Shown here piece after piece: positions 46,424 through 57,444 of a DNA stretch of 64,000 nucleotides. The translations under genes were made by a program, and so were the position numbers. Position 1 is the stretch's first letter. The number at the start of each line of letters is the position of its first letter. This DNA comes from Diplonema papillatum (Eukaryota > Euglenozoa > Diplonemea > Diplonemida > Diplonemidae): the NCBI GenBank assembly GCA_030068145.1, contig JAPJBO010000519.1, forward strand, positions 97,479 through 161,478, written 5' to 3'. The notes under the pieces are model-generated. The model worked only from the letters and a program-made list of their open reading frames with translations. It did not search any database and had not been told where the DNA came from.

Positions 46424-47203
46424 CAGGGGATTAGTTTCTGTTGCAGATTTAGACCGACGGTCTAAATCTGCAAACCGGACTTGGCCGGGAAAAAAAAAAA
46501 AAAAGTTCAAAAAACGGTGTTCAAAGTAAATATAGGTGGGGGGTGTGGTGTTTAGCAGTGTGCTGAAGGTGCTGGAAGGCTGCTGAGCCTCTGCTGCTGA
46601 GACCCAGCCGCTGCCGTTCAATTGCGTTCAGCTGCGGGTCGGCGGCCACTGTGCTTACCGGGCCAAGGTCCTGTTTGACAGTTGAGTATCACACACGAGC
46701 CAAGAGTTGCCCACACATGATAAATGCCCAAATTTTCCGCCGCGCCTTCGGCGCGATGTTGCTAAAAATAACGCTAAAAATGTTGTTGTATGCACGGCGG
46801 TGCACACCAAAACCGTGGACCTATCATCATAAGAATCATAGGAAAATAGGTCCCCAGGTCGCCCCCCTTCAGCTGCCTGACGAGACTGTCTGTTTACGAT
46901 TTGACTGATTTTGGAGCGCGTCCCCCCACAGGGAACCCAGAAGCATTCGGAAAACCCCGAAAAGCTTGATCCAGGCTGGTGTACGTTGAAAAAACGCCTG
47001 CAGAAATTACTGACGGGGTGACCATAATTGACCCATGAAGGACCCATGAAGACCCCTCTTTTGCCGAACGAAGTTGTGGAGATGTGTCGGCTCTGCCCCA
47101 AGACGCCGTACATCGGCGAAAACGGCACTGAAACACCGCCCAAAACCACCCATAGTAACGGTCTAAATCTGCAAATCCCGGAAGCCTTCAAACTAATACC
47201 CTG
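46424..47203. mobile_element. 780-bp inverted-repeat element K, copy 1
   Basis: CAGGGGATTAGTTT (46424-46437) pairs with AAACTAATACCCTG (47190-47203), and GCAGATTTAGACCG pairs with GGTCTAAATCTGC further in. A shorter copy (391 bases) is at 56062-56452. Both keep the same right half (GACGGGGTGACCATAATTGA, GACGCCGTACATCGGCGAAA). TTAATTTAAGCC occurs on both flanks once MITE h2 is discounted. No transposase. Confidence 0.6.
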
Positions 47204-47209
47204 CTTAAT

Positions 47210-49400
47210 TTAAGCCTCAAAAAAAAAAAAAAAGAAAAACGCTGAATTCGCGCACCAACGCGTGAAGAAGGCCAAGCGTGCGTTGAGGTGCGTGGCTAGT
47301 CACTACTCCGGGACCCCCAAACGCGTATCTTCTTTTCCCTTTCCCTTTTGCCTCCCAGCCTCGAACGGTCAACCGGAGACTCAAAACACCGATCCGTCAA
47401 ACCTCGAAATACTCCGCCCGCCACCAAGCCAGCACACAACCATTTGCGAACGAAGAAGAAATCCATTCTTGCCGAAAGTCACGCCCGGAGACTTCAAAAT
47501 TGTTTCACCCTGGAAAAAGGCCAGCCCCATCCTCCCCCCACCACTCCACCCGGTCAATCAGAGACTCTGAAAGCTTGACTAAAAAAAAAATTCCTTCTTG
47601 CAGTGAATGCACTTTAAAAAACCCGGCTCCCATTGAACACCCCCGAGCGCTCCAATACATGGCAACTATCTTTGGCAGTCCCGCCCAGCCGGTAAAACCG
47701 GTGCAGTTGGACGGTCGCCCGTGCGTGGTAAAGCATAATGACGACGTATTGCTTCCTTTCATTCATACACTGGGTGGGTTTCCTTTTGTGTCTTATAGCC
47801 TGAGAGACAAATTAAAGAGTATCAAGAGCGTGCTGTTCTGTAGTCCGACAAAGAAGCTGCCTCGTTGACTACTAATGTGGGGGCCAGCCCCTACACCGTC
47901 GACTCACACCGCTGTCTTGACTGTCGCCACTCAAGTTGACAGTCGACAAACCGAGAACTGTTCTATCTCACGTGTCCGTGGCTTGAAGGGCCCGAAACAC
48001 AGCGCAGACACAATGACTGGTGCGGTGTTGAGCACACGTCATCCGTTCCGAGTAGGCAGCTTAGTGTGAGTTGGGTCAAAGTATCATCAAGGCAGCCCTT
48101 TCAAAGACCAGCCACAGTCAACGCCGCGTGGGTGCGAGCTATAGATATTATCCATCATGTTTTAAACCCCCGATTGAAGCGGCACCCAGAATGTGTCGGT
48201 GGTACGAAGGTGCAGTTGCCCGCATCCAACCGGCAATCAGCTCGCATTCGGGGAGGTGACACTACCCACCTACGACGAGGTGTCCTGTTGCCCGTCATCA
48301 ATCCGAAGAGAGCACGTTCTTACAGTCCCCCTCTCCCCACCGCTACCCCTGCTGTGACGAGCTACGAACAGCCGCCTGACGAACCAGACTCACACCGCAG
48401 TCCCGTCTGCAGACACTCAGGTTCCACGCCTGTGGCTTAAAGGACCGAAACACGGCGCAGACGGGACAGTGCGGTGTTGAGCACATTCCCATTCCAAGCA
48501 CGTTCCTGCAATCCCCACCGCTACCCCCCACCGAGCGCGTGCAGCATACCGCAGCATCACACTTAGTTTCATAGTTGCAGACCAGGACCATGCGAGCCCT
48601 GCGGAGCGAAGAGGGGAAGAGGAGGTGGCAGTGGAGTGCCGCTCGTGAGTGCGGTATATAGCATGTGCCACGCATGCGAAAAGACGTATCATCGCACATG
48701 ATTATTGCAGTTGACAAACATGTGATCACATGTTTTGTTACATTGAGCCGGTCCGTCCCTATCTCTTGAAACTGCATCGAAGTGCCTTTCGCTGTTCATC
48801 ACAGTGAATCACGGTCCACCACGGTCTATTAAGCCCATCCCTAGTCCCTAGAGCTGCATCGAATTGTCCGGTGCTGTATTCTTCGGTCTATCACAAACTA
48901 TCAAGAGGGGATGGACCGGCTCATAAATGTTTTGTCAGCACAACCTGTGACATCACTTGCAATTTGCGTAACATAAGTGGGTCGTCTCCATTTCACAACA
49001 GCAGAATTTCTAACACAGGGGGTTCGAGAGTTTGTTAGGCACTCCTCACCCCTCGCTCCTCAGTCGCAGTGACTGGCGATAAAAGTTGAGGGGCCCGGTC
49101 CCATCAGGTACATCACTTAGCTTTGAAAGTGCCTGGCAAACACGCTTCCGGCGATGAACCGAACAGAACTCTTGAGTTCTTTTTTTGCATAAGCGCCAGC
49201 TTGAAAGGAAATGCTCGACGATGCTGCCCGACAAAGAACCGAAGGCATCCCAAGTGCTGTAACTACCAAACCACGTGTTGAACGGACGTGAGGTCATGCG
49301 GGTCTACCCCTACACGACAAATCACACAAACACAACAGGTCAAAAAAAGCGAAGAACAAATCAGATTGTGTGTATTGTATTTGCCCCTTACCTCTATATT
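47210..49400. other. No gene recognised; repeats only
   Basis: Contains motif M1 at 47366 and 47551, family D2 copies at 47893-48062 and 48355-48520, and otherwise short frames on both strands with no domain. 48740-48930 has two diverged copies of a CATCGAA, CTATCA stretch. Confidence 0.5.
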
Positions 49401-49438
49401 TCCCCCCTTCCATTCGGAGTCGAAGCAGCTACGTCGAG

Positions 49439-49740
49439 TATTTTTTGTATAAGCACCTGCTTTGTAGGAAATGCTTGAGAAGACTGCCAGGTGCGAAAGA
49501 TCAAAGGAGGTAAATGTGTGTAGCCCACACGTAACACAGGTAAATGTGTGTAGCCCACACGTAACACAGGTAAATGTGTGTAGCCCACACGTAACACAGG
49601 TAAATGTGTGTAGCCCACACGTAACACAGGTAAATGTGTGTAGCCCACACGTAACACAGGTAAATGTGTGTAGCCCACACGTAACACAGGTAAATGTGTG
49701 TAGCCCACACGTAACACAGGTAAATCTGGGTTCAGTGGCG
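49439..49740 (+). repeat. 30-bp minisatellite expanded inside a dispersed repeat
   Basis: About seven exact units of GGTAAATGTGTGTAGCCCAC plus ten more bases (49507-49725). The flanking sequence is a dispersed repeat with single-unit copies at 3975-4040 and 41280-41340, so the expansion is specific to this copy. The upstream part (49440-49510) is also present inverted at about 905-985. Confidence 0.85.
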
Positions 49741-49829
49741 GGCGTAAGCGTTCAACAAAAAGAGTTTTCCCCAGTCTGGTCTGAACCCCGGACAACCCCT
49801 CGGCCTAAAACATGGCCTCAGATTTTAAG

Positions 49830-50000
49830 CACGGTGTGGGCTCAGAAGCTGGAGTTACACTTGAAGTTAGAAAAGCGGGCGTCACACCCGTTTTTTCGGG
49901 TGTGATTTGCACGCGTTTTGGTTGTGGCACACCCGCTTTTCGGGGTGTGACTCGGATAGACCCTCTTTAACTCCAGCTTCTGAGGCTGGACCTCACCGTG
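49830..50000. repeat. 171-bp foldback structure
   Basis: CACGGTG ends and CTCAGAAGCTGGAGTTA (49841-49857), inverted at 49968-49984, enclose smaller hairpins, e.g. CACACCCG-TTTTTT-CGGGTGTG. A related GCGGGTGTGGCACACCCGC palindrome with GGATTTGCGGGTGTCACACT repeats is at 59590-59690. Probably a MITE; no target duplication seen. Confidence 0.55.
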
Positions 50001-50690
50001 CAGCCACGCGCTTGAAGTATAAATAAACCGCCTCCACACCGCTGATGATGATCCGCCTTATGTGTCCGTGGCTTAAAGAACCGAAACACGGCGCAGACGG
50101 GACCAGTGCGGTGTTGAGCGCATACCCATTCCAAGCACGTTCTTGCAATCCCCCCCCCCTAAGTTTTTCCCCCCTGCGTCCGCGGAGGCAACCGGCTCAT
50201 CCGCTGCTCCGCGGCCTACTGGCTTAAGCGGCTAAAGCGTTGAGAGCACGGGGAAACGCAGAGAGCCCCGGGTATACCGTTGCGGCGCTATCATGGGGCG
50301 GGGGGCTTCTTCCTCGGGAAGCTCTAGCAGGGCGCGAACTTTGCTGATGATTTGACAAGTGACCGGACGAATGTATGGACAACGCACCTGCAAATCACGT
50401 ATAAAGGACATCATTTTACAAGTGACTTCCACTTGTAGATGATGCTTCGTTTTGTAGTTTCCTGAGTAAAATGGGCCCAAGACTAAATTCAAAGCAAAAT
50501 TCTTCTTGGTGTCGGCTTGCCGACTTGGCTAGCCGTAGTTAAAGTGTATACTCATACCTACTACCCTCATACTACCCGCCTCACAGCCTCAGTGGTCAAC
50601 CGGAGACCCTAAACACCGAACCTCTAAACCACAATAAACGCTAAAATGCAGAAGCAACGTGTCTGCCTGTGCTCTAGTAGCATGGGCTGT

Positions 50691-50868
50691 GACGAGCTGC
50701 GAACAGCCGCCTGGCAAACCAGACTCACACCGCTGTCCTGTCCGCAGACGCTCAGGTTCCGCGCTGATGGTGGTCCGCCTTATGTGGCCGTGGCTTAAAG
50801 GACGCAGACGGGACCAGTGCGGTGTTGTCGCACATGTCCATTTCAAGCACGTCCTAGCGATCCCCCCC
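50691..50868 (+). repeat. Dispersed family D2, copy 4 (copy 3 at 50040-50160)
   Basis: Shares GAACAGCCGCCTG, CAGACTCACACCGC and GGGACCAGTGCGGTGTTG with the other D2 copies and ends in a run of C. The copy at 50040-50160 is shorter at its left end. Confidence 0.7.
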
Positions 50869-51158
50869 CATCCCATCCCCTCCTCGTCGTCTTTACATAC
50901 CACCGCCCAAAACAACCCGTTTTCTTGTTTTGATCTTCTTCTCTCGTCTTATCCTTATGTTTTTTTTTTTCCCCCTTCTGCATTCTCTTGTGTTTTTCTT
51001 ACCTCTCTCGCCCTTTTTTCCTAAACTTCCTGCGTGCTTCCCCACTTTTGTTTTGCGCCGGTGTCCAGCTGCTGTGGCCTCAGGAGCTTCTGCTCTCCTT
51101 ATTAGAACTGCCAGTAAGGAAGTGAGAACACGTCTTTGTAAGGGATACCACCAGTGAG

Positions 51159-51561
51159 TGTGTGGTCCTTTTTAAGATGGATTGTGTCTGGCGCTCTCTC
51201 TCCCTTAGGGTTGCCGCCCGAGGGAACCGGCTGTGAGCCGAAACTCGGCGCCGGTCTCTCCGGACTGCACCAGGAGAGAACTTCGCGGCGGATCACAAAG
51301 CACCCGCCCTGCACGAGGCACGCCCAAGACCCGTGCATGGCTACCGTAGCACCCTCCATGTTTGCACCTTCCGCGGATGCTACAGTCGGGAAGGGGCTTC
51401 AATGCAGTTGGGAAAACACGTTCCCCTTCCCCGCGTTCTGCGTGTGGGGTTACCACCGGGCAACTGCCGCAGCAGCCGCAGATACGTCCTTCGCCCTTGG
51501 CTCACTTTCGGGAGGTGTCGCTGCTCACCTACCAGAGTGTTCCTGGTTGTCCCCATAAGTG
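51159..51561 (+). mobile_element. 403-bp element T1 flanked by a 14-base direct repeat
   Basis: ATACCACCAGTGAG (51145-51158) and ATACTACCAGTGAG (51562-51575) flank the segment that recurs inverted at 11278-11685. The element starts TGTGTGGTCCTTTT and ends GTCCCCATAAGTG. No terminal inverted repeat, poly-A or ORF common to both copies. Confidence 0.6.
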
Positions 51562-52180
51562 ATACTACCAGTGAGGGTATGCCGGTTGATCCCCTGGCAA
51601 AACTTGGGTTTCTTCAATCGAAAGTATGCTAACGATACTGCAGGGAACCGTTGACTAGACCTCTTGAGATTGCGCTATCCACGATTTGGGGAGTCGGAAG
51701 AACCTGGCGTAGCCTAAAGTAGTACCGCCCCCCCCCCCTTCGTGAGAAGAAGCGAAGGCTAAATCCCTTCTTTTTTCCATCTGTGTTTGTCAAGAGCTGC
51801 GACTCAACTATTCCCAAACACGCCGCTGTGTGGAGTTCTCTTGTCCACCTCCCTGGTGCACCAACACCCATGAAGGTCGTGCTTGTCAGATTAGATGGCT
51901 TGCTTGACCATTGCCATGCGACACAATGGTCCACACCCTCAAGCGTCTACAACACCAAAAAAAGTCCACGCAGCTCCAGAATAGTGCAAGCGGAAGGACA
52001 AACATCAGGTTGTGTTTGCATTGCATTTGCCCTCAACCCCTCTACAGCACCTCCCTTCCATTCGGAGTCAAAGAGCAGCTACCGCCGAGTGTTTTTTTGC
52101 AGCAACCGCGCACTTGAATCACGGCAGAATGGGCGGGCCGACGCAATACCAACGGGCTAAGCGAGAAGAACGAGCGAACC

Positions 52181-52516
52181 ATGCGACACCGGGCCAACCC
52201 TGAGTCGCTGGAGTCGGTGGTAGCTGATTCAGGCAATGCAAAGGCGACAGCGCTGATGAGCAACATCAGCGCTGCGGCGAGCTACAACGTCATCGGCGAC
52301 GCGCTGGCGCTGACGGCGCTGTGCGGGTGCTTCGTGGCGCTGGTGACGGCCGTGTTCAAGTTCGGGACCTGCGTGGCGTGGGCAGGCGACCTTCCCATCT
52401 CCCTCACAGCCATGATCTGCGGGGCCACGGTCTCGGTGCCGGTCGCCGGCGGCTGCTTCCTCATGCAGCGCCTGTGGCAGGATATCGAACAATTTGAGAA
52501 GGACTTGCTCTCGTGA
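52181..52516 (+). CDS. Small two-helix membrane protein, first of a tandem array
   Basis: 111 codons from the ATG at 52181 to TGA. The N-terminal ~35 residues are unique to this copy (SLESVVADSGNAKATALMSN). Then come two hydrophobic segments, about 44-65 (ALCGCFVALVTAVFKFG) and 73-92 (ISLTAMICGATVSVPVAGGC), joined by a short loop with GDLP, and an acidic/aromatic tail RLWQDIEQFEKDLLS. No known family recognised. Four further copies of the segment starting SYN lie downstream (52706, 53110, 53757, 54347). The length and topology suit a small inner-membrane protein, but that is inference. Confidence 0.6.
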   Translation: MRHRANPESLESVVADSGNAKATALMSNISAAASYNVIGDALALTALCGCFVALVTAVFKFGTCVAWAGDLPISLTAMICGATVSVPVAGGCFLMQRLWQDIEQFEKDLLS

Positions 52517-52705
52517 GCAGTCCTACCTCAGGCGTCGTTGCTTGTCATAGAACGGTCAAGCAGCTTGCTAGTTCTTTGTCAGCAACTCCGGGTGTGGTTG
52601 GTGTCACCGCCTCAAAGCACAGCAGTTTGAGAGTTAGCCTGCTCTCTTCGACAGCATTGCCTGTCTCAGAACGCGAAGCAGTTTGAGAAGTGGTCGTCAG
52701 CACAC

Positions 52706-52931
52706 GAGCTACAACGTCATCGGCGACGCGCCGGCGCTGGAGGCGCTGTGCGGGTGTTTCGTGGCGCTGGTGACGGCCGTGTTCAAGTTCGGGACCTGCC
52801 TGGACCTTCCCATCTCCCTCACAGCCATGATCTGCGGGGCCACGGCCTCGGTACCGGTCGCCGGCGGCTGCTTCCTCATGCGCCGCCTGTGGCAGGATAT
52901 CGAGAAATTCGAGAAGGACTTGCTCTCGTGA
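52706..52931 (+). CDS. Tandem copy 2 of the two-helix segment
   Basis: Homology begins at GAGCTACAACGTCATCGGCG and runs to the same stop. A 12-base in-frame deletion removes AWAG; otherwise the protein sequence is kept (MRRLWQDIEKFEKDLLS). It lacks its own N-terminal exon; CACACGAG precedes it. It could be a spare exon or a relic kept in frame by recency. Confidence 0.45.
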
Positions 52932-53109
52932 GCAATCTTGCTTGTCATCGAATCGCAGCTTGCGAGTTCTTTGTCAGCAACTCCGGGTGTGGTTGGTGTC
53001 ACCGCCTCAAAGCACAGCAGTTTGAGAGATAGCCTGCTCTCTTCGGTTCATGAGCTACAGCATTGCCTGTCTCAGAACGCGAAGCGGTTTGAGAAGTGGT
53101 CGTCAGCAC

Positions 53110-53352
53110 ACGAGCTACAACGTCATCGGCGACGCGCTGGCGCTGGCGGCGCTGTGCGGGTGCTTCGTGGCGCTGGTGATGGCCGTGTTCAAGTTCGGGG
53201 GGACCTGCGTGTCGTGGGCAGACGACCTTCCCATCTCCCTCACAGCCACGATCTGCGGGGCCACGGTCTCGGTACCGGTCGCCGGCTGCTGCTTCCTCAC
53301 GCACCGCCTGTGGCAGGATATCGAGCGATTCGAGAAGGACGTGCTCTCGTGA
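53110..53352 (+). CDS. Tandem copy 3 of the two-helix segment
   Basis: Same segment, with a 3-base in-frame insertion (FGGTC) and several conservative substitutions (LTHRLWQDIERFEKDVLS). Frame intact to TGA at 53350. No start region of its own. Confidence 0.45.
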   Translation, partial: TSYNVIGDALALAALCGCFVALVMAVFKFGGTCVSWADDLPISLTATICGATVSVPVAGCCFLTHRLWQDIERFEKDVLS

Positions 53353-53756
53353 GCAATCTTGCTTGTCATCGAATCGCAGCTTGCGAGTTCTTTGTCAGTA
53401 ACTCCGCGTGTGGTTGGTGTCGCAGCCTCTTTCAAAGCACGGAGCAGTTTGAGAGTTATCCTGCTCTTGTCAGTCACGCGCTACAGTGTGGTTGGGCGCT
53501 GGTGGCGCGACTGCGTAGGCGCGACTGGCGACATTGCCTGTCTCAGAGCACGAAGCGGGTTGAGAATGTGGCAGGATATCGAGCAATTCGAGAAGGACTT
53601 GCTCTCGCGAGCAGTCTTGCCTTGGGCGTCCTGGTTTGTCTTCGAATCGGATCTGCGGCGATTCCTCGTCAGCGTCGTGGTTGGGCGTTGGTCATGGCAC
53701 CATTGCCTGTCGCAGCACACGAAGAATTTTGAGAAGTAGCCGGCCCCTGAAGACAT

Positions 53757-53944
53757 ACGAGCTACAACGCGATGGTCGATTCCCCCTGGCGCTGGCGGCG
53801 CTGTGCGGGTGCTTCGTGGCGCTGGTGACGGCCGTGTTCAAGTTCGGGACCTGCGCGGCGTGGGCAGGCGACCTTCCCATCTCCCTCACTGCGGGGCCAC
53901 GGTCTCGGTACCGGTCGCCGGCGGCTGCTTACTTGCTCTCGTGA
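53757..53944 (+). pseudogene. Tandem copy 4 of the two-helix segment, deleted
   Basis: Shares the changed front ATGGTCGATTCCCCCTGG with copy 5 but has out-of-frame deletions after ISLT and before the ACTTGCTCTCGTGA end, which destroy the second helix. Confidence 0.6.
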
Positions 53945-54346
53945 GCAATCTTGCTTGTCATCGAATCGCAGCTTGCGAGTTCTTTGTCAGTAACTCCGCG
54001 TGTGGTTGGTGTCGCAGCCTCTTTCAAAGTACGGAGCAGTTTGGGAGTTATCCTGCTCTTGTCAGTTCACGCGCTACAGTGTGGTTGGGCGCTGGCGCGA
54101 CTGCGTAGGCGCGACTGGCGACATTGCCTGTCTCAGAGCACGAAGCGGGTTGAGAATGTGGCAGGATATCGAGCAATTCAAGAAGGACTTGCTCTCGCGA
54201 GCAGTCTTGCCTTGGGCGTCCTGGTTTGTCTTCGAATCGGATCTGCGGCGATTCCTCGTCAGCGTCGTGGTTGGGCGTTGGTCATGGCACCATTGCCTGT
54301 TGCAGCACACGAAGAATTTTGAGAAGTAGCCGGTCCCTAAAGACAT

Positions 54347-54588
54347 ACGAGCTACAACGCGATGGTCGATTCCCCCTGGCGCTGGCGGCGCTGTGCGGGT
54401 GCTTCGTGGCGCTGGTGACGGCCGTGTTCAAGTTCGGGACCTGCGCGGCGTGGGCAGGCGACCTTCCCATCTCCCTCACAGCCATGATCTGCGGGGCCAC
54501 GGTCTCGGTGCCGGTCGCCGGCGGCTGCTTCCTCATGCAGCGCCTGTGGCAGGATATCGAGCAATTCGAGAAGGACTTGCTCTCGTGA
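54347..54588 (+). CDS. Tandem copy 5 of the two-helix segment
   Basis: The segment from ALAALCGCFVALV to FEKDLLS is identical or nearly so to copy 1, with a different front (ATGGTCGATTCCCC in place of GTCATCGGCGACG). Together with ~500 bases upstream it duplicates the copy 4 unit (53360-53940 against 53945-54590). A further partial upstream unit follows at 54595-54930. Confidence 0.45.
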
Positions 54589-55362
54589 GCAATCTTGCTT
54601 GTCATCGAATCGCAGCTTGCGAGTTCTTTGTCAGTGGTTGGTGTCACAGCCTCTTTCAAAGCACGGAGCAGTTTGAGAGTTAGCCTGCTCTCGTCAGTTC
54701 ACGCGCTACAGTGTGGTTGGGCGCTGGTGGCGCGACTGCGTAGGCACGACTGGCGACATTGCCTGTCTCAGAGCACGAAGCGGGTTGAGAATGTGGCAGG
54801 ATACATATCGAACAAAACAAGAAGGACTTGCTCTCGCGAGCAGTCTTGCCTTGGGCGTCCTGGTTTGTCTTCGAATCGGATCTGCGGCGATTCCTCGTCA
54901 GCGCGACAACAACAACAGGAAGCAGTTTGAGAGGTAGCCTGCTGTGTCGACAAGAGCGTGCTTCAGAACATCCCAAACAGTTTTGCGGACGCTGCTCTCG
55001 CCAGAAACAAAAGAAAGTAACTAACAGTTCGCGTACGTGCCAGTTTTTTGGTTGTATAGCCTGTCAAGTGCGTGAATATATGATTGTCAGGCGAAATCCC
55101 CTCCCAAGCACACTGCCAGCGTTGTCTTTCGAGTTTGCAATTTATTGCTGCGACGAAAAACTATACATGGACAGGAGTTCTGCAGCACACTCTCTCTCAT
55201 TTGGGCGTTTTCTCGAAGATCTTCGCGTCCATGGTGCCTCTTGTTCAGTTCCTTCTGTGCCTTTCGGCGCAGAAGGATTGACGCACAGACCGGTTTCCAG
55301 CTCACTGTCTTGTCGTGCCGTTTCAGCTTTCCCGCGCCTTGAGCGGCGAAACCGATTTATCG

Positions 55363-55824
55363 ATGGCCGTGCATCAGCCCCACTTTAGCACTGGTGTAAT
55401 GTGGCGGGCTCGGAGGCGCGTGCTACCGGTCCGACCCGATACCAAGATCTACACACCGCCCACGCTTTGCGGCTGGTCGGAAGACGTAGAGTGGATGCTG
55501 TGCAAATTGGAGACGATCTGCGCCCGCGACCGTAGGAACAATGCCTTGCCCGAGTACCCTCAAGACGTGCCCTTCTTTCAGTGGAAGCTGAAGTTTCCCA
55601 TCAAGGCGCTAGCCGCCGCCGTAGGCCGTGCAATTGCCAAGAAGAAGAGAGCCCGCGACGCGTCAAGACGGTGCTCCCCCGCGAAACGGGCTCGCCCGCC
55701 AGCCAGATCGGCCCCGGTTGTGTCAACACCGACGCCGTCACCCTCAGTGACCGGGGCAGCGGCCCGCACCGCGCCTCCGACGGAACGACCTACGCCCGCC
55801 TTAGAAGTACGGGTTTTGAAGTGA
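55363..55824 (+). CDS. Hypothetical basic protein, 153 aa
   Basis: 153 codons from the ATG at 55363. The first half is folded-looking (KIYTPPTLCGWSEDVEWML, LPEYPQDVPFFQWKLKFP); the second half is low-complexity Pro/Ala/Arg with a nuclear-localisation-like KKKRAR. No family recognised. GC-rich codon positions are consistent with coding, but there are no repeats, splice sites or homologues visible to confirm it. Confidence 0.4.
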   Translation: MAVHQPHFSTGVMWRARRRVLPVRPDTKIYTPPTLCGWSEDVEWMLCKLETICARDRRNNALPEYPQDVPFFQWKLKFPIKALAAAVGRAIAKKKRARDASRRCSPAKRARPPARSAPVVSTPTPSPSVTGAAARTAPPTERPTPALEVRVLK

Positions 55825-56061
55825 GGCGACCGGAAACTCCTCGGAGAGATGGTCCCTGCGCTCCAACTCGTCTCTCTCTCCCCAAGATACCACCCTCAGC
55901 GGCCAACCGGAGAACCTTCGCAATGACAATTCCATTGCTTGAAATATGCAGCAATGCCCGCGCGGCGGGCTCGGAGGCACCGACTCGAAAACAGATAATC
56001 ACACAAAGCCTTCGCCGTCTCGATGCGACCATGCAGGGGCGGGAGGAATAATGCAAACCCC

Positions 56062-56452
56062 CAGGGGATTAGTTTCCGTTGCAGATTTAGACCGACCGGT
56101 GCAAACCGGACTTGGCCGGGAAAATACTCGAGGGGCTGCCTTGTGCCTTACTTCGAAGGAGGCTAGAGGGGGGAGAAACAATACAACTACAAAGTGGGTC
56201 TTTTTTGTTGAACGCTTACGCTGTTACGTTGAAAAAACGCCCGCAGAATGTGTCGCCAAACTGACGGGGTGACCATAATTGACCCACAAAGGACCCATGA
56301 AGACCCCTCCTTTGCCGAACGAAGTTGTGGAGTGTCGGCTCCGCCCCAAGACGCCGTACATCGGCGAAAACGGCACCGAAACACCGCCCAAAACCACCCC
56401 ATAGTAACGGTCTAAATCTGCAAACCCCGGAAGCCTTCAAACTAATACCCTG
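56062..56452. mobile_element. Inverted-repeat element K, copy 2
   Basis: 391 bases with CAGGGGATTAGTTT at the left and ACTAATACCCTG at the right; related to 46424-47203 but lacking about 400 internal bases. It ends 46 bases before the start codon of the ADF-domain gene, separated by an A tract, so it may supply promoter or 5' UTR sequence (inference). Confidence 0.65.
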
Positions 56453-56497
56453 TCAACCAGACAAAAAAAAAAAAAAAAAAAAGCGCCGCCCGCCCCG

Positions 56498-57444
56498 ATG
56501 CCTCCGGCCAACAACCTCCGAGCGGACCTCGATGAGATCGAGCAGTTGCTGGCGCAGGCGAAGCGGTCGCGGGTTCGGAAGCTGCTGAGGGCGAACTTCA
56601 ACCAGCTGGTCGACGAGCTCGAAGCGGCGGAGACGCAGGAGGAAGAGAAGGAGAAGGAGGCCGCCCGGGACAAGAAGCAGCAGGAAGAAGACACCGCCGC
56701 CAAGCAGAAGAAGGCGGATGAGGAAAAGCGGGAAGCGGACAAGGCAAAGAAGCAGCAAGAGGAAGAACAAGCGAAGAAGAAGGCCGCAGCGGACGAAGCG
56801 AAGGCAAAGCAGCTGAAACAGCAAGCAGAAGAAGAAGAACAAGCGAAGAAGAAGAAAGCCGCCGCGGACGAAGCGAAGGCGAAACAGCAGAAACAAGAAG
56901 AAGAAGAAGAAAAAGCGCGCGCGAAAGCAGCCGCTGAAAAAGCGAAGCAAGCCGACGAAGAGCAGAAGGCAAAGCAGAAGCAGCAACAAGAATCAGAAGA
57001 CGCAAAGAAGCAACAAGCGAAGGCCTCGAACGGCAATAGTAGCAGCAACAACAACAACAACAACAACAACAACACCAACAACAAAACCGACGACGACGAA
57101 GACGCCGAAGAATCCCGGCAGAGGGCGGCGAAGCTCGCCAAGAAAAAGTTCGGCGCCGCCGGTGCTGCCGGCGCGAAGGCAGAAGCGAAGGCCGGGGGGG
57201 GCAAGTCGGCGGCGTCGGGCCAGGGCTTCACCACCGCCGGCGGCTTGGTCGTCTCCGACGACGCCGCGGGCGCGATGAACAAGATCAAAACGGGGCTCGG
57301 CCGGAGCCACAAGAACACGGCCGCCGTGATGAAGATCGGGGCCGACGGGAAGACCTTCGAAACCGACCAATGGCTCGAAGACGTGACGATCGACGACATC
57401 GCAGAGGAGATGACCGAGCTGGACCCGAAGTACATCTTCTACAG
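56498..57444 (+). CDS. Siah-interacting-like / coiled-coil / ADF-domain protein, exon 1
   Basis: ATG at 56498; 315 codons plus two bases, ending TTCTACAG/GT. Residues ~8-45 (LRADLDEIEQLLAQAKRSRV, then NQLVDELEAAE) resemble the N-terminal helical hairpin of calcyclin-binding/Siah-interacting proteins. Residues ~46-175 are an almost pure Glu/Lys/Gln/Ala coiled coil, followed by an Asn-rich run (~183-192). From ~238 an ADF/cofilin homology domain starts (GGLVVSDDAAGAMNKIKTGL, then VTIDDIAEEMTELDPKYIFY). ADF domains bind actin and promote filament turnover. Exons 2 and 3 at 58851 and 59053 complete the domain. The whole would be ~367 residues, an unusual domain pairing. Confidence 0.8.

Larger units (their letters stand above)
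52517..54960 (+). repeat. Spacer repeats of the two-helix array
   Basis: Between coding copies, degenerate units recur: CTTGTCATCGAATCGCAGCT, TTCTTTGTCAG, GTGTGGTTGGTGTC, AGCAGTTTGAGAG, CATTGCCTGTCTCAGA and GATATCGAGCAATTC. Some resemble the end of the coding segment itself (GTGGCAGGATATCGAGCAAT), suggesting the spacer partly derives from older copies. Confidence 0.65.

Noticed and set aside
56437-57435. 332-codon minus-strand frame of mostly Ser, Phe, Ala, Cys and Leu
   Set aside because: It is the reverse reading of the Glu/Lys/Gln coiled-coil exon on the plus strand, which has recognisable domains.
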